Shown here: positions 20,611-28,710 of the stretch, one piece after another
Numbering within the stretch: position 1 is the first letter of the stretch
Layout: each line of letters starts with the position of its first letter
Source of the DNA: Ilumatobacteraceae bacterium
Lineage (GTDB): Bacteria; Actinomycetota; Acidimicrobiia; Acidimicrobiales; Ilumatobacteraceae
DNA: 64,000 nt
Assembly: GCA_022843125.1 (NCBI GenBank)
Contig: JALHOG010000004.1
Span: 67,001 to 131,000, forward strand
Direction of reading: 5' to 3'
Made by a program: the position numbers and the translations under genes
Notes under the pieces: model-generated
What the model saw: the letters and a program-made list of their open reading frames with translations, nothing else
What the model was told of the DNA's origin: nothing
Database searches by the model: none

Positions 20611-21576
20611 ATGAACCCCGTCACACACCGCACCCGCCCGAACCGCCCGAACCGCCCCGAGCGCCAGATCCGCCCGACCCGCCCGGCGTCCGGCACCGCC
20701 GCCACGACCGCACAGCGCCGGGTACGGCGCGTCACCCGAGCGCTGGCGACGGCGCTCGCGCTCGGCTCGTTCGCATCGACGGTTGCGCTCGGCACGGCCG
20801 GCTCTCCCGCATCGGCGGCCTCGCTCCAGAGCAATCCCGTCCTGCTCGTCCACGGCTTCAACGCGACCTTCAACACGAACTGCAACGACTCGACGATGCA
20901 GGCGTGGCGCAACGGCCTGATCTCACGTGGGTGGGCCGATGTCCGAACCGTCGGCTGGTACGCGAACGACTCCAACTGCTCGCTCAACGTCCAGAGTCGC
21001 TGGAACAACACGTCGGACACATCGTTCGACGAGATCGCCCGCGAGTTCGCATGGACCGTACGCAACCACTTCACCACGAACGGCCGGCCGGTCGCGATCG
21101 CGGCCCACTCGATGGGAGGGCTCATCGTCAATCGGGCGATCCAGGGGGTCATGAACGACGAGCCCGGCTACCCCGACGAGATGCACATCACCGACGTGGT
21201 GGCCTCCGGCACCCCGTTCGCGGGTTCGGCATGGGCCGCGGCGTGCGCCGACACCATCGGGTTGCAGCAGTGCGTCGAGGCCAAGCCCGGGTCGACTTTC
21301 CTGAACGCGCTCGCCGACAACCCGCAGGGCCGTGTGCAGGGCGGAACCCTCGGTCGCACCCAATGGTCACTCGCCGGGAGCGACTGCGATGCGATCGTCT
21401 CGGGCAGCTCGGCGCTGACCATGGGCCAGGCCGTCGCAACCCGCCCGACGGTGCAGAAGATCCGCTACACCACCCCGGAGTGGTTCGGGTGCGCGAACCC
21501 GGCGTCGATCAGCCACAACGAGCTGATCACACAATCGGCGCAGCTCCGCTGGATCAGCGACCAGCTCCGCTTCTGA
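20611..21576 (+). CDS. Secreted alpha/beta-hydrolase lipase
   Basis: A 321-residue secreted lipase or esterase. The N-terminal 40 residues are rich in Arg/Pro (NRPNRPERQ repeat), followed by a hydrophobic core and an ASA-type signal peptidase site near residue 70. The mature domain has VLLVHGFNATF (oxyanion), AAHSMGG (nucleophile serine), ASGTPFAGS and a C-terminal ISHNEL (histidine). Several cysteines suggest disulfides, consistent with export. The pattern matches the LipA/triacylglycerol lipase (EstA/LipB-like) family of actinobacteria. The n-region is unusually long; a shorter start is possible, but the RBS favours the first ATG. Confidence 0.85.
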   Translation: MNPVTHRTRPNRPNRPERQIRPTRPASGTAATTAQRRVRRVTRALATALALGSFASTVALGTAGSPASAASLQSNPVLLVHGFNATFNTNCNDSTMQAWRNGLISRGWADVRTVGWYANDSNCSLNVQSRWNNTSDTSFDEIAREFAWTVRNHFTTNGRPVAIAAHSMGGLIVNRAIQGVMNDEPGYPDEMHITDVVASGTPFAGSAWAAACADTIGLQQCVEAKPGSTFLNALADNPQGRVQGGTLGRTQWSLAGSDCDAIVSGSSALTMGQAVATRPTVQKIRYTTPEWFGCANPASISHNELITQSAQLRWISDQLRF

Positions 21577-21596
21577 ATCCCGGGCCCGCCAGCGTC

Positions 21597-21630
21597 GACC
21601 GGATCGTGTCGCGAGCGATGCGATCCGGTC
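21597..21630. terminator. Bidirectional hairpin terminator
   Basis: GACCGGATCG (21597-21606) and CGATCCGGTC (21621-21630) pair over a 14-base loop between the convergent lipase and phosphatase genes. The right arm enters the stop codon of the minus-strand gene. Confidence 0.7.
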
Positions 21631-22318
21631 AGCGCGTGCGCTCGCCGGGAGGGATGTGTTCCTGGTTCGACAGCGCAGTGAGGCTGAACGTGAAACCGTC
21701 GTGCACCGGCAGGGCCTCGAGCCGGCTCACCGACGCATGCCCGAGGACGAAGCGATCCCACTCCCACGGCGTGGGTTGCAGCCCGAGCAGATGGCAGATG
21801 AACACCGAGTTGGTGCCGGCGTGGGCGACGAGCACGATCCGGGCGCCTGGCTCGGCGATCCGCCAGATGGGCAGATCGTGCTGGATCCGCTCGATCCCGC
21901 GCTCACGGAGGAACAGGTCGGCACCGCGCCGAATGCGGTCGACGAAGTCCCGGATCGGTTCCCCGTCATCGAGGCCCCGCCAGCGCTCGTCGACCGGGCG
22001 AGCCGCCATCTCCCGGTATGCCTGTTCGGCCTTCTCGGCCGGCGTGCCGTGCCACCCCGGATCGCGGATCTCCTCGAGCCATGGATCGACCCGCTCCTCG
22101 CGACCGAGCAACTCGTAGAGGGGAGCGGCGGTCTGGCGTGCTCGGACGAGTGGTGAGACGAGCACCTCGTCGAGCGACTCGTCGGTCTGGCCACCCGAGA
22201 GCCGCTCCGCCATCCACGCCGCCTGCTGGTGACCGCGAGCGGTCAACGGAGGGTCGACCACGTTCAGACCATCCCTGACCCACTCCGGTTGACCGTGACG
22301 CACCAGCACGAACTCCAT
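21629..22318 (-). CDS. Histidine phosphatase (phosphoglycerate mutase-like)
   Basis: A 229-residue histidine phosphatase superfamily protein. FVLVRHGQPEW near the N-terminus carries the phospho-accepting histidine, SPLVRARQTA the second arginine, and LVAHAGTNS the second catalytic histidine. The substrate is undefined. The ATG is 8 bases from a TACCGT hexamer that overlaps the -10 element of the divergent DUF2510 gene. The long upstream open frame has no recognisable domain and runs antisense to that gene. Confidence 0.85.
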   Translation of the reverse strand: MEFVLVRHGQPEWVRDGLNVVDPPLTARGHQQAAWMAERLSGGQTDESLDEVLVSPLVRARQTAAPLYELLGREERVDPWLEEIRDPGWHGTPAEKAEQAYREMAARPVDERWRGLDDGEPIRDFVDRIRRGADLFLRERGIERIQHDLPIWRIAEPGARIVLVAHAGTNSVFICHLLGLQPTPWEWDRFVLGHASVSRLEALPVHDGFTFSLTALSNQEHIPPGERTR

Positions 22319-22325
22319 CGAGGCG

Positions 22326-22335
22326 ACGGTACTCT
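22326..22335. promoter_or_regulatory. Overlapping divergent -10 elements ACGGTACTCT
   Basis: TACCGT (minus, ends 8 bases before the phosphatase ATG) and TACTCT (plus, ends 9 bases before the GTG at 22344) share the central TA at 22330-22331. Confidence 0.6.
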
Positions 22336-22343
22336 GCCGATCT

Positions 22344-23093
22344 GTGAGCACACCGTCCTCGATGCCGTCGGGCTGGTTCCCGGACCCACATGGGAGGCAC
22401 GACCACCGTTGGTTCAACGGGACAGCGTGGACCGCCGACGTCTCCGACAACGGCCAGCGGTTCATCGATCCGCTCGGCGCCGGCCCCTCCGGACCGTTCG
22501 GACCGTCCGGCCAGAGCACATCCGACGGCCAAGGCAACGGCTCGGCGGTGGCAGCGATCACGCTCGGTCTGTTCGCGCTGACGCTGGCGTGGGCTCCGCT
22601 GCTCGTCGTGCTCGGGGTGATCCTCGCGGTGCTGGCGCTGATCTTCGGCATCCGGGGCCTTCGGCGATCGCGCACGGTCGGCACCGGGCGCGGACTCGCC
22701 ATCGCCGGCATCGCCACGGGTGGGGCGGCGCTCGCTCTCGCAGTCGTCGGCATCATCTTCACCGTCGCGATGCTCCGTGAGGTGGGCGACTTCATCGAAC
22801 CGGCCGAGCACGAGACCTCGGTCACCTCGTGCACCATCAGCGACGGGCGGATCGTCGTCGAGGCGACCATCACCAACCTCGACTCGGTGGTCGGCGACTT
22901 CACGGTCTATGCCGTGTTCGTCGAGCCCGACGACGTCGCCGACGCCCACACCGAAGTCGACGCGATCGACCCCGGCGAGACCCGGGAGATCCGGCTCGAG
23001 CGCAACGTCGCAGCGGTGGGCGAATGTGAGGCACGGCTGGTCGTGCACGGCCCACTCCCCTACGGTCTGGACATGGAGCGCGTCAATGACTGA
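22344..23093 (+). CDS. DUF2510 membrane protein with extracytoplasmic domain
   Basis: A 249-residue protein. The N-terminal DUF2510 module is recognisable as GWFPDPHGRHDHRWFNGTAWT. Two adjacent hydrophobic helices (about 70-92 and 108-135) resemble DUF4190. The last 100 residues are a beta-rich domain with two cysteines (SCTISDGRIVVEATITN, similar to FxLYD-type domains), probably outside the cell. The function of DUF2510 is unknown. The GTG start follows TACTCT by 9 bases. The next gene starts inside its last codons, so the two membrane proteins are likely coupled. Confidence 0.8.
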   Translation: MSTPSSMPSGWFPDPHGRHDHRWFNGTAWTADVSDNGQRFIDPLGAGPSGPFGPSGQSTSDGQGNGSAVAAITLGLFALTLAWAPLLVVLGVILAVLALIFGIRGLRRSRTVGTGRGLAIAGIATGGAALALAVVGIIFTVAMLREVGDFIEPAEHETSVTSCTISDGRIVVEATITNLDSVVGDFTVYAVFVEPDDVADAHTEVDAIDPGETREIRLERNVAAVGECEARLVVHGPLPYGLDMERVND

Positions 23094-23673
23094 TCAGTTG
23101 GCTTCCCACCCTGCTCCCTCGATGCCACCCGACCCTTCCAGCGCGCAACGCGGTCCCGGTCGGGTCGTGTTCCGCACCCTCGCGCTGATCGGTGCAGTGG
23201 CGTTCGCCGCCTTCTGGACATGGGCGCTCTTCTTCGCGTCCAAGGAGCCGATCAACAGGATCGGCGACGTCGCCTGGCAGCAGCGTGCCCAATCCGTGTG
23301 CGAGGCGGCCGATCGCGAGCGGCTCGAACTCGCCGACTTCCGGATCATGCAGGACGCAACACCGGAGCTGGTTCGTGAGCGGGCCGGCATCGTCGATCGA
23401 GCGACCGACATCATGGTGCGGATGCTCGACGACGTGGTCGCCGTGACGCCGTCCGACGCCAAGGGCCAGGACCTCGTGCCGCAGTGGGAGGCCGACTATC
23501 GCGCCTACCTCGACAGCCGCCGCGTGTTCGCCGACACCCTCCGCGACACCGGTGTGAACTCGGCGTTCTACGAGCCCGACGCCGACGGCATCCCGATCAG
23601 CGAGAAGATCGAGACCTTCGCCGGCGACAACGCCATGCCGGCATGCGCGCCCCCGCGTGACCTGACTCGCTGA
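23086..23673 (+). CDS. Single-pass membrane protein, unknown function
   Basis: A 195-residue protein with a short cytoplasmic proline-rich N-terminus, one membrane helix at about 30-50, and a helical extracytoplasmic domain of about 145 residues. Two cysteines (in SVCEAADRE and MPACAPPR) could form a disulfide joining the two ends of that domain. The family is not recognised. Its ATG overlaps the preceding gene by 8 bases, so it is probably made together with the DUF2510 protein. Confidence 0.75.
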   Translation: MTDQLASHPAPSMPPDPSSAQRGPGRVVFRTLALIGAVAFAAFWTWALFFASKEPINRIGDVAWQQRAQSVCEAADRERLELADFRIMQDATPELVRERAGIVDRATDIMVRMLDDVVAVTPSDAKGQDLVPQWEADYRAYLDSRRVFADTLRDTGVNSAFYEPDADGIPISEKIETFAGDNAMPACAPPRDLTR

Positions 23674-23678
23674 CGCGA

Positions 23679-24359
23679 CTACCGATCTCGACGGCCGTCG
23701 GCGGCGTCCGGCTCGGGCCGGAGCCGCTTGACCACACGAGCGGGCGCACCGACCGCCACCGAGTAGTCGGGGATCTCACCGGTGACCACGCTGTTGGCGC
23801 CGATGACCACGTGCTTGCCGATGCGTGCACCGGGCAACACGACCGTGCCGTGGCCGATCCACGATCCGGCCCCGATCACCACCGGCCGTTCCGGTTGGGT
23901 CTGCTGGGAGATCGGCCGGTCGAGATCGGCGTACCCGTGGTTCTGGTCGGTGATGTAGACATGGTGCCCGGTCCACACGTCGTCACCGATCTCGATCGAG
24001 AGGTGACCGACGATCCCACTGCCACGGCCGATCAAGCACCGGTCGCCGATCCGGACGACCGGATCGGACACGCACACCTGGTCGGGCACCATGCCTGCCG
24101 ACAGTGCGATGTGCGGGCCGATCATCGTGCCCGCGCCGATGTGGATGTAGCGCTCGTTCATGATCGTGGTCGGCGGGAAGCAGATCACGCTTCCCTCACC
24201 GAACGCCCCGAACCGACGACCCCGCGGCGTATCGGGCCCGATCGCCGCCCACGCCGTGAGCGTCGCCCACACCCGGTGCACCAACTCGCCCACCGCGCGC
24301 TTGACGGCGACGTTCGCTCGGATGCGCCACGTGCGCGGCAGCGGGGCCTGGGGGAACAC
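23679..24359 (-). CDS. Left-handed beta-helix acyltransferase
   Basis: A 226-residue transferase of the hexapeptide-repeat (LbH, MaA/WbbJ-like) family, probably an O-acetyltransferase acting on a sugar or cell-envelope precursor. Hexapeptide coils are seen in IGAGTMIGPHIAL, RIGDRCLIGRGSGIVG and GAGSWIGHGTVVLPGARIGKHVVIGANSVV. The catalytic histidine is likely in TDQNHGYADL. A GTG start is chosen because TAGCCT lies 8 bases upstream on the minus strand; a longer ATG version would overlap the divergent P1 peptidase gene. Confidence 0.85.
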   Translation of the reverse strand: MFPQAPLPRTWRIRANVAVKRAVGELVHRVWATLTAWAAIGPDTPRGRRFGAFGEGSVICFPPTTIMNERYIHIGAGTMIGPHIALSAGMVPDQVCVSDPVVRIGDRCLIGRGSGIVGHLSIEIGDDVWTGHHVYITDQNHGYADLDRPISQQTQPERPVVIGAGSWIGHGTVVLPGARIGKHVVIGANSVVTGEIPDYSVAVGAPARVVKRLRPEPDAADGRRDR

Positions 24360-24366
24360 CGGCGGC

Positions 24367-24372
24367 AGGCTA
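24367..24372 (-). promoter_or_regulatory. -10 hexamer TAGCCT, leaderless start
   Basis: On the minus strand TAGCCT ends 8 bases before the acyltransferase GTG. This decides the start against the longer ATG reading. Confidence 0.5.
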
Positions 24373-24404
24373 CCGACGGCACGCGCCGTCGGCGTCGACT
24401 CGGA

Positions 24405-24410
24405 TACGGT
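24405..24410 (+). promoter_or_regulatory. -10 hexamer TACGGT, leaderless start
   Basis: TACGGT ends 8 bases before the ATG at 24418. Confidence 0.55.
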
Positions 24411-24417
24411 GGCGCCG

Positions 24418-25485
24418 ATGACCGGCAGCCACGACGTGTTCGGCGTCGGATCGCTCACCGACGTGTCCGGGCTGCGTGTCGGGCATCATCGCCGCGCCGG
24501 ACGCGGCTGGCTGACGGGCACGACCGTCGTCCTCGCTCCGGGCGGCGCCGTGGCTGCCGTCGACGTCCGTGGTGGAGGGCCGGGCACTCGCGAAACGGAT
24601 GCGCTCGACCCGCGCAACCTCGTCGATCGGATCCACGGTGTGTGCCTCACGGGCGGCAGCGCGTACGGGCTCGCAGCTGCCGACGGCGTCATGGCACATC
24701 TCGAGTCGCGTGGCCTGGGCGTGCCCGTCGGACCGGGACGCCATGACGTGGTGCCCGTGGTGCCGACGGCCGTCATCTTCGATCTCGGCCGCGGCGGATC
24801 GTTCACGAACCGACCGGATCCGTCGTTCGGTCGACGAGCTGCGCGAGGTGCGAGACCCGAGGGCGCGCTCCGCGGAACCGTCGGCGCCGGGACCGGTGCT
24901 CGCGCTGGTGGGCTGCAGGGTGGCGTCGGCATGGCCTCGGCCCGTGTCGACATCGGCGGACGGATGGTGCGAGTGGCAGCGCTCGCCGTGGTGAACGCGT
25001 CGGGCACCCTGATCGATCCGTCGACAGGCGCTCCGTGGACGCCGGTGCGCCGCCTGCGGCAACCCGTGCGCACCGAACGAGCAGCGCTTGCCGCGGCCAC
25101 TGCACCGGCTGACGCCGTCCTCAACACCACGATCGGCGTGATCGCGACCGACGCCACGATCGACCGGGCCGAGGCCGGTCGCCTCGCCCAGTCCGCGCAC
25201 GACGGGTTGGCCCGTGCGATCCGCCCGGCGCACTCCCTGCTCGACGGCGACGTGATCTTCGGGCTGGCGACCGGCCACGAGCCACTTCCGACCGATCGCC
25301 ACGGCCTCGTGCGGGCTGCGGAGTCGCGAGTGCACGCGCTCAACGCCATCTACTCGCTCGCCGCCGACGTGTTCGCGGCAGCGTGCACCGACGCGATCCT
25401 CACGGCGACCGGCACATCCGCACACGTCGCCTATCGCGACCTGTGCCCGAGCGCGTTCCGCTCGATCCCCGTCCCGACTCCCTAG
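24418..25485 (+). CDS. P1 family peptidase (DmpA/BapA-like aminopeptidase)
   Basis: A 355-residue member of the P1 (DmpA, L-aminopeptidase/D-esterase) family of self-cleaving Ntn-type hydrolases. Family motifs include LTGGSAYGLAAADGV, GTVGAGTGARAGGL, and the autoprocessing region LNTTIGVIATDA, where a threonine would become the N-terminal nucleophile. Characterised members release N-terminal residues, including beta-alanine, from peptides. The gene ends 11 bases before panC, which uses beta-alanine; a link is suggestive only. Its TAG stop is part of the panC -10 hexamer. Confidence 0.88.
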   Translation: MTGSHDVFGVGSLTDVSGLRVGHHRRAGRGWLTGTTVVLAPGGAVAAVDVRGGGPGTRETDALDPRNLVDRIHGVCLTGGSAYGLAAADGVMAHLESRGLGVPVGPGRHDVVPVVPTAVIFDLGRGGSFTNRPDPSFGRRAARGARPEGALRGTVGAGTGARAGGLQGGVGMASARVDIGGRMVRVAALAVVNASGTLIDPSTGAPWTPVRRLRQPVRTERAALAAATAPADAVLNTTIGVIATDATIDRAEAGRLAQSAHDGLARAIRPAHSLLDGDVIFGLATGHEPLPTDRHGLVRAAESRVHALNAIYSLAADVFAAACTDAILTATGTSAHVAYRDLCPSAFRSIPVPTP

Positions 25486-25488
25486 GCT
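25483..25488 (+). promoter_or_regulatory. -10 hexamer TAGGCT before panC, overlaps upstream stop
   Basis: TAGGCT ends 9 bases before the panC GTG. Its first three bases are the stop codon of the P1 peptidase. Confidence 0.5.
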
Positions 25489-25496
25489 GCCGCGCC

Positions 25497-26348
25497 GTGC
25501 ACGTGATCGACCAGCCCGAGACCATGCGCGAGTGGTCCCGGTCTCAGCGCCTTGTGGGCCGTCGCATCGGCGTCGTACCGACGATGGGCGCGCTCCACGC
25601 CGGCCACTTCGCGCTCGTCGACGAGGCGAGGCTCCGAGCTGACGTGGTGATCGTCACGATCTTCGTGAACCCGCTCCAGTTCAACCAGAGTTCGGACTTC
25701 GACCGGTACCCGCGCCCGATCGACGACGACCTCACCGCCTGCGCCGATGCGGGCGTCGACGTCGTCTACGCACCCACGGCGGCGGCGATGTACCGCCCGG
25801 GGTTCCAGACGCACGTCGAGCCCGGCGCGCTCGCCGAGCGGCTCGAGGGTCCCATGCGGCCGGGGCACTTCCGCGGGGTGGCCACGGTCGTGACGAAGCT
25901 GTTGACCGCGACCGAACCCGACGTCGCCGTGTTCGGCCGGAAGGACTACCAGCAACTCGCGATCGTGCGGCGTCTGGTGCGCGACCTCGACATCGGCGCC
26001 GAGATCGTCGGTGTCGACACCGCCCGCGAGCCGGACGGCCTCGCGCGGTCGAGTCGCAATGTCCGGCTGACCTCCGCCGACCGCGACGCGGCGGCCGTGA
26101 TCCCGCAGGCGCTCACGACGGCGGTCGAGGCCTACGCAGCAGGTGAGCGTGACGTCGTACATCTCCGGTCGCTGGTCGCTTCGAAGCTCGCCGCCGAGCC
26201 GCGTTCCCGCGTCGAGTACGTGGAGTTGGTCGACGCGGACGACCTCACCGCAGTCGACCCTGGCGTCCCGCTCGACGGGCCCTCGGTCCTGCTCGTCGCT
26301 GTCTGGTTCGGTGACGTGCGCCTCATCGACAACGTCGCGCTCGGCTGA
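25497..26348 (+). CDS. panC: Pantothenate synthetase
   Basis: A 283-residue pantoate-beta-alanine ligase, forming pantothenate for coenzyme A. Signature motifs are PTMGALHAGHFALV (the HxGH-type nucleotide-binding loop), VNPLQFNQSSDFDRYPR, FGRKDYQQLAIVRRLV and the LARSSRNVRLT loop (SSRN). The length is normal. The open frame extends upstream inside the P1 gene, but the GTG preceded by TAGGCT is the natural start. No panB or panD is in view. Confidence 0.96.
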   Translation: MHVIDQPETMREWSRSQRLVGRRIGVVPTMGALHAGHFALVDEARLRADVVIVTIFVNPLQFNQSSDFDRYPRPIDDDLTACADAGVDVVYAPTAAAMYRPGFQTHVEPGALAERLEGPMRPGHFRGVATVVTKLLTATEPDVAVFGRKDYQQLAIVRRLVRDLDIGAEIVGVDTAREPDGLARSSRNVRLTSADRDAAAVIPQALTTAVEAYAAGERDVVHLRSLVASKLAAEPRSRVEYVELVDADDLTAVDPGVPLDGPSVLLVAVWFGDVRLIDNVALG

Positions 26349-26361
26349 GCAGGACCACGCC

Positions 26362-27240
26362 TCAGACGAGCCGCGCGGCCAGGCCGATCGCTGCGCCGAA
26401 CCCGTTGTCGATGTCGTCGAGGACGCCCGTGAGCACGATCAGCATCACGACCCCGTTGAAGATCGCGTGAGCGATCACGGCCGCCCCGATGCGGCGCAGC
26501 AGGTAGGCGGTGACACCGAGCGCGACGCCGACACCCGACAGCACCACCGCAAGTCCGATGTTCCCGACGCCACGCACCGGGTCGACGTGAGCGATCCCGA
26601 ACAGCACCCCCTGCAGCGCGATGGCGATGACGGGACCGAACCGTGAGAGGAACCCCCGCAGGACGACACCGCGGAACACGACCTCTTCCACGATCGGCGC
26701 CGCCACGACCGCCGTGATGACCGTGGCGACGACGTACGCCCGGTCGACATCGAGCTCGCTGACCCCCTCGACGTTGCTGCTGAGCGGGACGTCGAGGAGC
26801 AGGACGAGCGTCGCGACGGCGATCTGGGTGCCGATCGCGCCGAGCCAGGCGAGCGGCCCCCAGCCGAGGTCGCTCCAGCGGAACGCCCACCCGATGTTCA
26901 ACGATCGCCCCTCACCCCAGCGACGCCGCACGTACCAGCACCACACCATCGATGGCCCGTAGCCGATCGATGCCAGCAGCCCCACGTAGACCAGGACCGG
27001 CCAGTCGAGGTCGATCAAGACATCGATCAGCGCCTTGCCGACGAGGAGCGACGTCGTGAGGATCACGAGTGCTCCGACTGCGGCTCGCATCGGCAGCTCG
27101 GGGTGCGGGATCCGTTCGGCGAACGTGGGGGTCGGCGGCGCCCAGGTACGCCCGTCGAAGTAGCGCTGGCCCGAGCCAGTGGGGTCGGGATACCAGCCGG
27201 CCGGGGCCGTGGTGGGCGGGGGCAGCGTGCTCATCGGCAT
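26362..27240 (-). CDS. CPBP intramembrane metalloprotease with DUF2510 module
   Basis: A 292-residue membrane protein. An N-terminal DUF2510 module (GWYPDPTGSGQRYFDGRTW) precedes about seven to eight hydrophobic helices with the CPBP (Abi, Rce1-like) motifs EEVVFRGV, FGIAHV and HAIFNG, which form the glutamate/histidine active site. Characterised relatives cleave prenylated proteins or mature small peptides; the target here is unknown. The start is ambiguous (ATG at the given end or two codons later). A TACGCT hexamer 31 bases upstream overlaps the -10 of the divergent FAD oxidoreductase. Confidence 0.87.
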   Translation of the reverse strand: MPMSTLPPPTTAPAGWYPDPTGSGQRYFDGRTWAPPTPTFAERIPHPELPMRAAVGALVILTTSLLVGKALIDVLIDLDWPVLVYVGLLASIGYGPSMVWCWYVRRRWGEGRSLNIGWAFRWSDLGWGPLAWLGAIGTQIAVATLVLLLDVPLSSNVEGVSELDVDRAYVVATVITAVVAAPIVEEVVFRGVVLRGFLSRFGPVIAIALQGVLFGIAHVDPVRGVGNIGLAVVLSGVGVALGVTAYLLRRIGAAVIAHAIFNGVVMLIVLTGVLDDIDNGFGAAIGLAARLV

Positions 27241-27269
27241 GATGGGCGTCCGCACGTGCGAACGGCGCC

Positions 27270-27276
27270 TAGCGTA
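27270..27276. promoter_or_regulatory. Overlapping divergent -10 elements TAGCGTA
   Basis: TAGCGT on the plus strand ends 7 bases before the ATG at 27282. TACGCT on the minus strand (27276-27271) faces the CPBP gene with a leader of roughly 24 bases. Five of the bases are shared. Confidence 0.5.
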
Positions 27277-27281
27277 GAGGC

Positions 27282-28691
27282 ATGGTGTCCACGAACGTAC
27301 GATCGACGTCCGGGCGACCGCTGTGGGCCGACACGCTCCCGGAGCACGAGCGCAGCAGCGGTACACCGCTCGCCGGCGATGCCACCGCCGACGTCGCGAT
27401 CGTCGGGGCGGGCATGACGGGGCTCTGGACCGCTCACCACCTCCTCCAGCGCGAGCCGACGCTCCGCGTGGTCGTCGTCGACCGCGAGTCGATCGGTTTC
27501 GGAGCGAGTGGCCGCAACGGCGGCTGGTGTTCGGCGCTGCTCCCGATGAGCCTGCCGACGCTCGCCGCACGGTACGGCGAGGCGGCCACCCGGCGCATGC
27601 AGGATGCGATGCACAGCACCGTCGGCGAGGTCGCTGCGTTCGCCGCGGCACACGGCGTCGACGACGCGGTCCACCTCGGCGGGACCGTGACGCTCGCTCG
27701 CAACCCGGTCCAGGTCGAGCGGCTGCGCGAGCGGCTCACGACGTATGCACGGTTCGGGTTCGGCGACGAGCACCACCGCTGGCTCGACCCTGACGAGGCG
27801 CGCGTGCACTGCAACGCGACCCGCGTCCTCGGCGGCGTGTTCACCCCCCATTGCGCGTCGGTGCAACCGGCCCGCCTCACGCATGCGATCGCTCGCGCGG
27901 TCACCGACGCGGGCGGCAGGATTCATGAGCACACCGCCGTGCGCACGATCGCGCCCGGCCGGCTCGACACCGATCGGGGCGTCATCCGCGCCGACGTGAT
28001 CGTGCGCGGAACGGAGGGCTATACCGTGCAGTTCGACGGCGAGGCGCGATCGGTGTTGCCCATCTACTCGCTGATGGTCGCAACCGAACCGCTCGACGAC
28101 TCGATGTGGGCGCAGATCGGTCTGCACGACCGGCCGACGTTCCACGACGACCGCCACATGATCATCTACGGGCAGCGCACCACCGACGGTCGCATCGCGT
28201 TCGGTGGTCGCGGAGCGCCCTACCACTTCGGTTCGTCGGTGAAGCCCGAGTACGACACCGACGAGCGCGTCCGCGACCTGCTCACCACCGGGTTGCGCGA
28301 CCTGTTCCCGGTGCTCGACGACGTCGCGATCACCCACCATTGGGGAGGTGTGCTCGCAGCACCACGCGACTGGACGTGTTCGGTGCAGTTCGACCGGAGA
28401 TCGGGTCTCGCCGCAGCCGGCGGGTACGCCGGCGACGGCGTGGCGACCACGCACCTCGCAGGGCGAACCCTGGCGGCGCTCATCACCGACAGCGACGACG
28501 ACGGTGACCGCGAGGTCGCCCGATTGCCGTGGGTGGGGCATCGTTCGCGGCGGTGGGAACCCGAGCCGCTGCGCTGGGTCGGTGTCAACGGCGCTCGCAT
28601 CGCGGCCGGCCGCGCCGATGCAGCCGAGGAGCGACACGGTGAGCGGAGCCGGCTGTGGGGCGGCATCGTCGACCTCGTGCTCGGCCACTGA
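27282..28691 (+). CDS. FAD-dependent oxidoreductase (DAO family)
   Basis: A 469-residue flavoenzyme of the D-amino-acid oxidase/glycine oxidase superfamily. ADVAIVGAGMTGLWTAHHL is the FAD dinucleotide-binding motif near residue 37. GFGASGRNGGW is characteristic of gamma-glutamylputrescine oxidase (PuuB)-like members. A C-terminal GYAGDGVATTHLAGR closes the FAD site. It probably oxidises an amine or amino acid with oxygen as acceptor; the substrate is not defined. The ATG follows TAGCGT by 7 bases. Confidence 0.88.
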   Translation: MVSTNVRSTSGRPLWADTLPEHERSSGTPLAGDATADVAIVGAGMTGLWTAHHLLQREPTLRVVVVDRESIGFGASGRNGGWCSALLPMSLPTLAARYGEAATRRMQDAMHSTVGEVAAFAAAHGVDDAVHLGGTVTLARNPVQVERLRERLTTYARFGFGDEHHRWLDPDEARVHCNATRVLGGVFTPHCASVQPARLTHAIARAVTDAGGRIHEHTAVRTIAPGRLDTDRGVIRADVIVRGTEGYTVQFDGEARSVLPIYSLMVATEPLDDSMWAQIGLHDRPTFHDDRHMIIYGQRTTDGRIAFGGRGAPYHFGSSVKPEYDTDERVRDLLTTGLRDLFPVLDDVAITHHWGGVLAAPRDWTCSVQFDRRSGLAAAGGYAGDGVATTHLAGRTLAALITDSDDDGDREVARLPWVGHRSRRWEPEPLRWVGVNGARIAAGRADAAEERHGERSRLWGGIVDLVLGH

Positions 28692-28710
28692 TCGCGTCGT
28701 TCAGCCTGGT

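Noticed and set aside
18999-21152. Aldehyde dehydrogenase extended to 717 residues
   Set aside because: The additional 235 residues have no homology and run antisense to the lipase; the ATG at 20447 has a TACCGT -10 hexamer and gives the usual family length.
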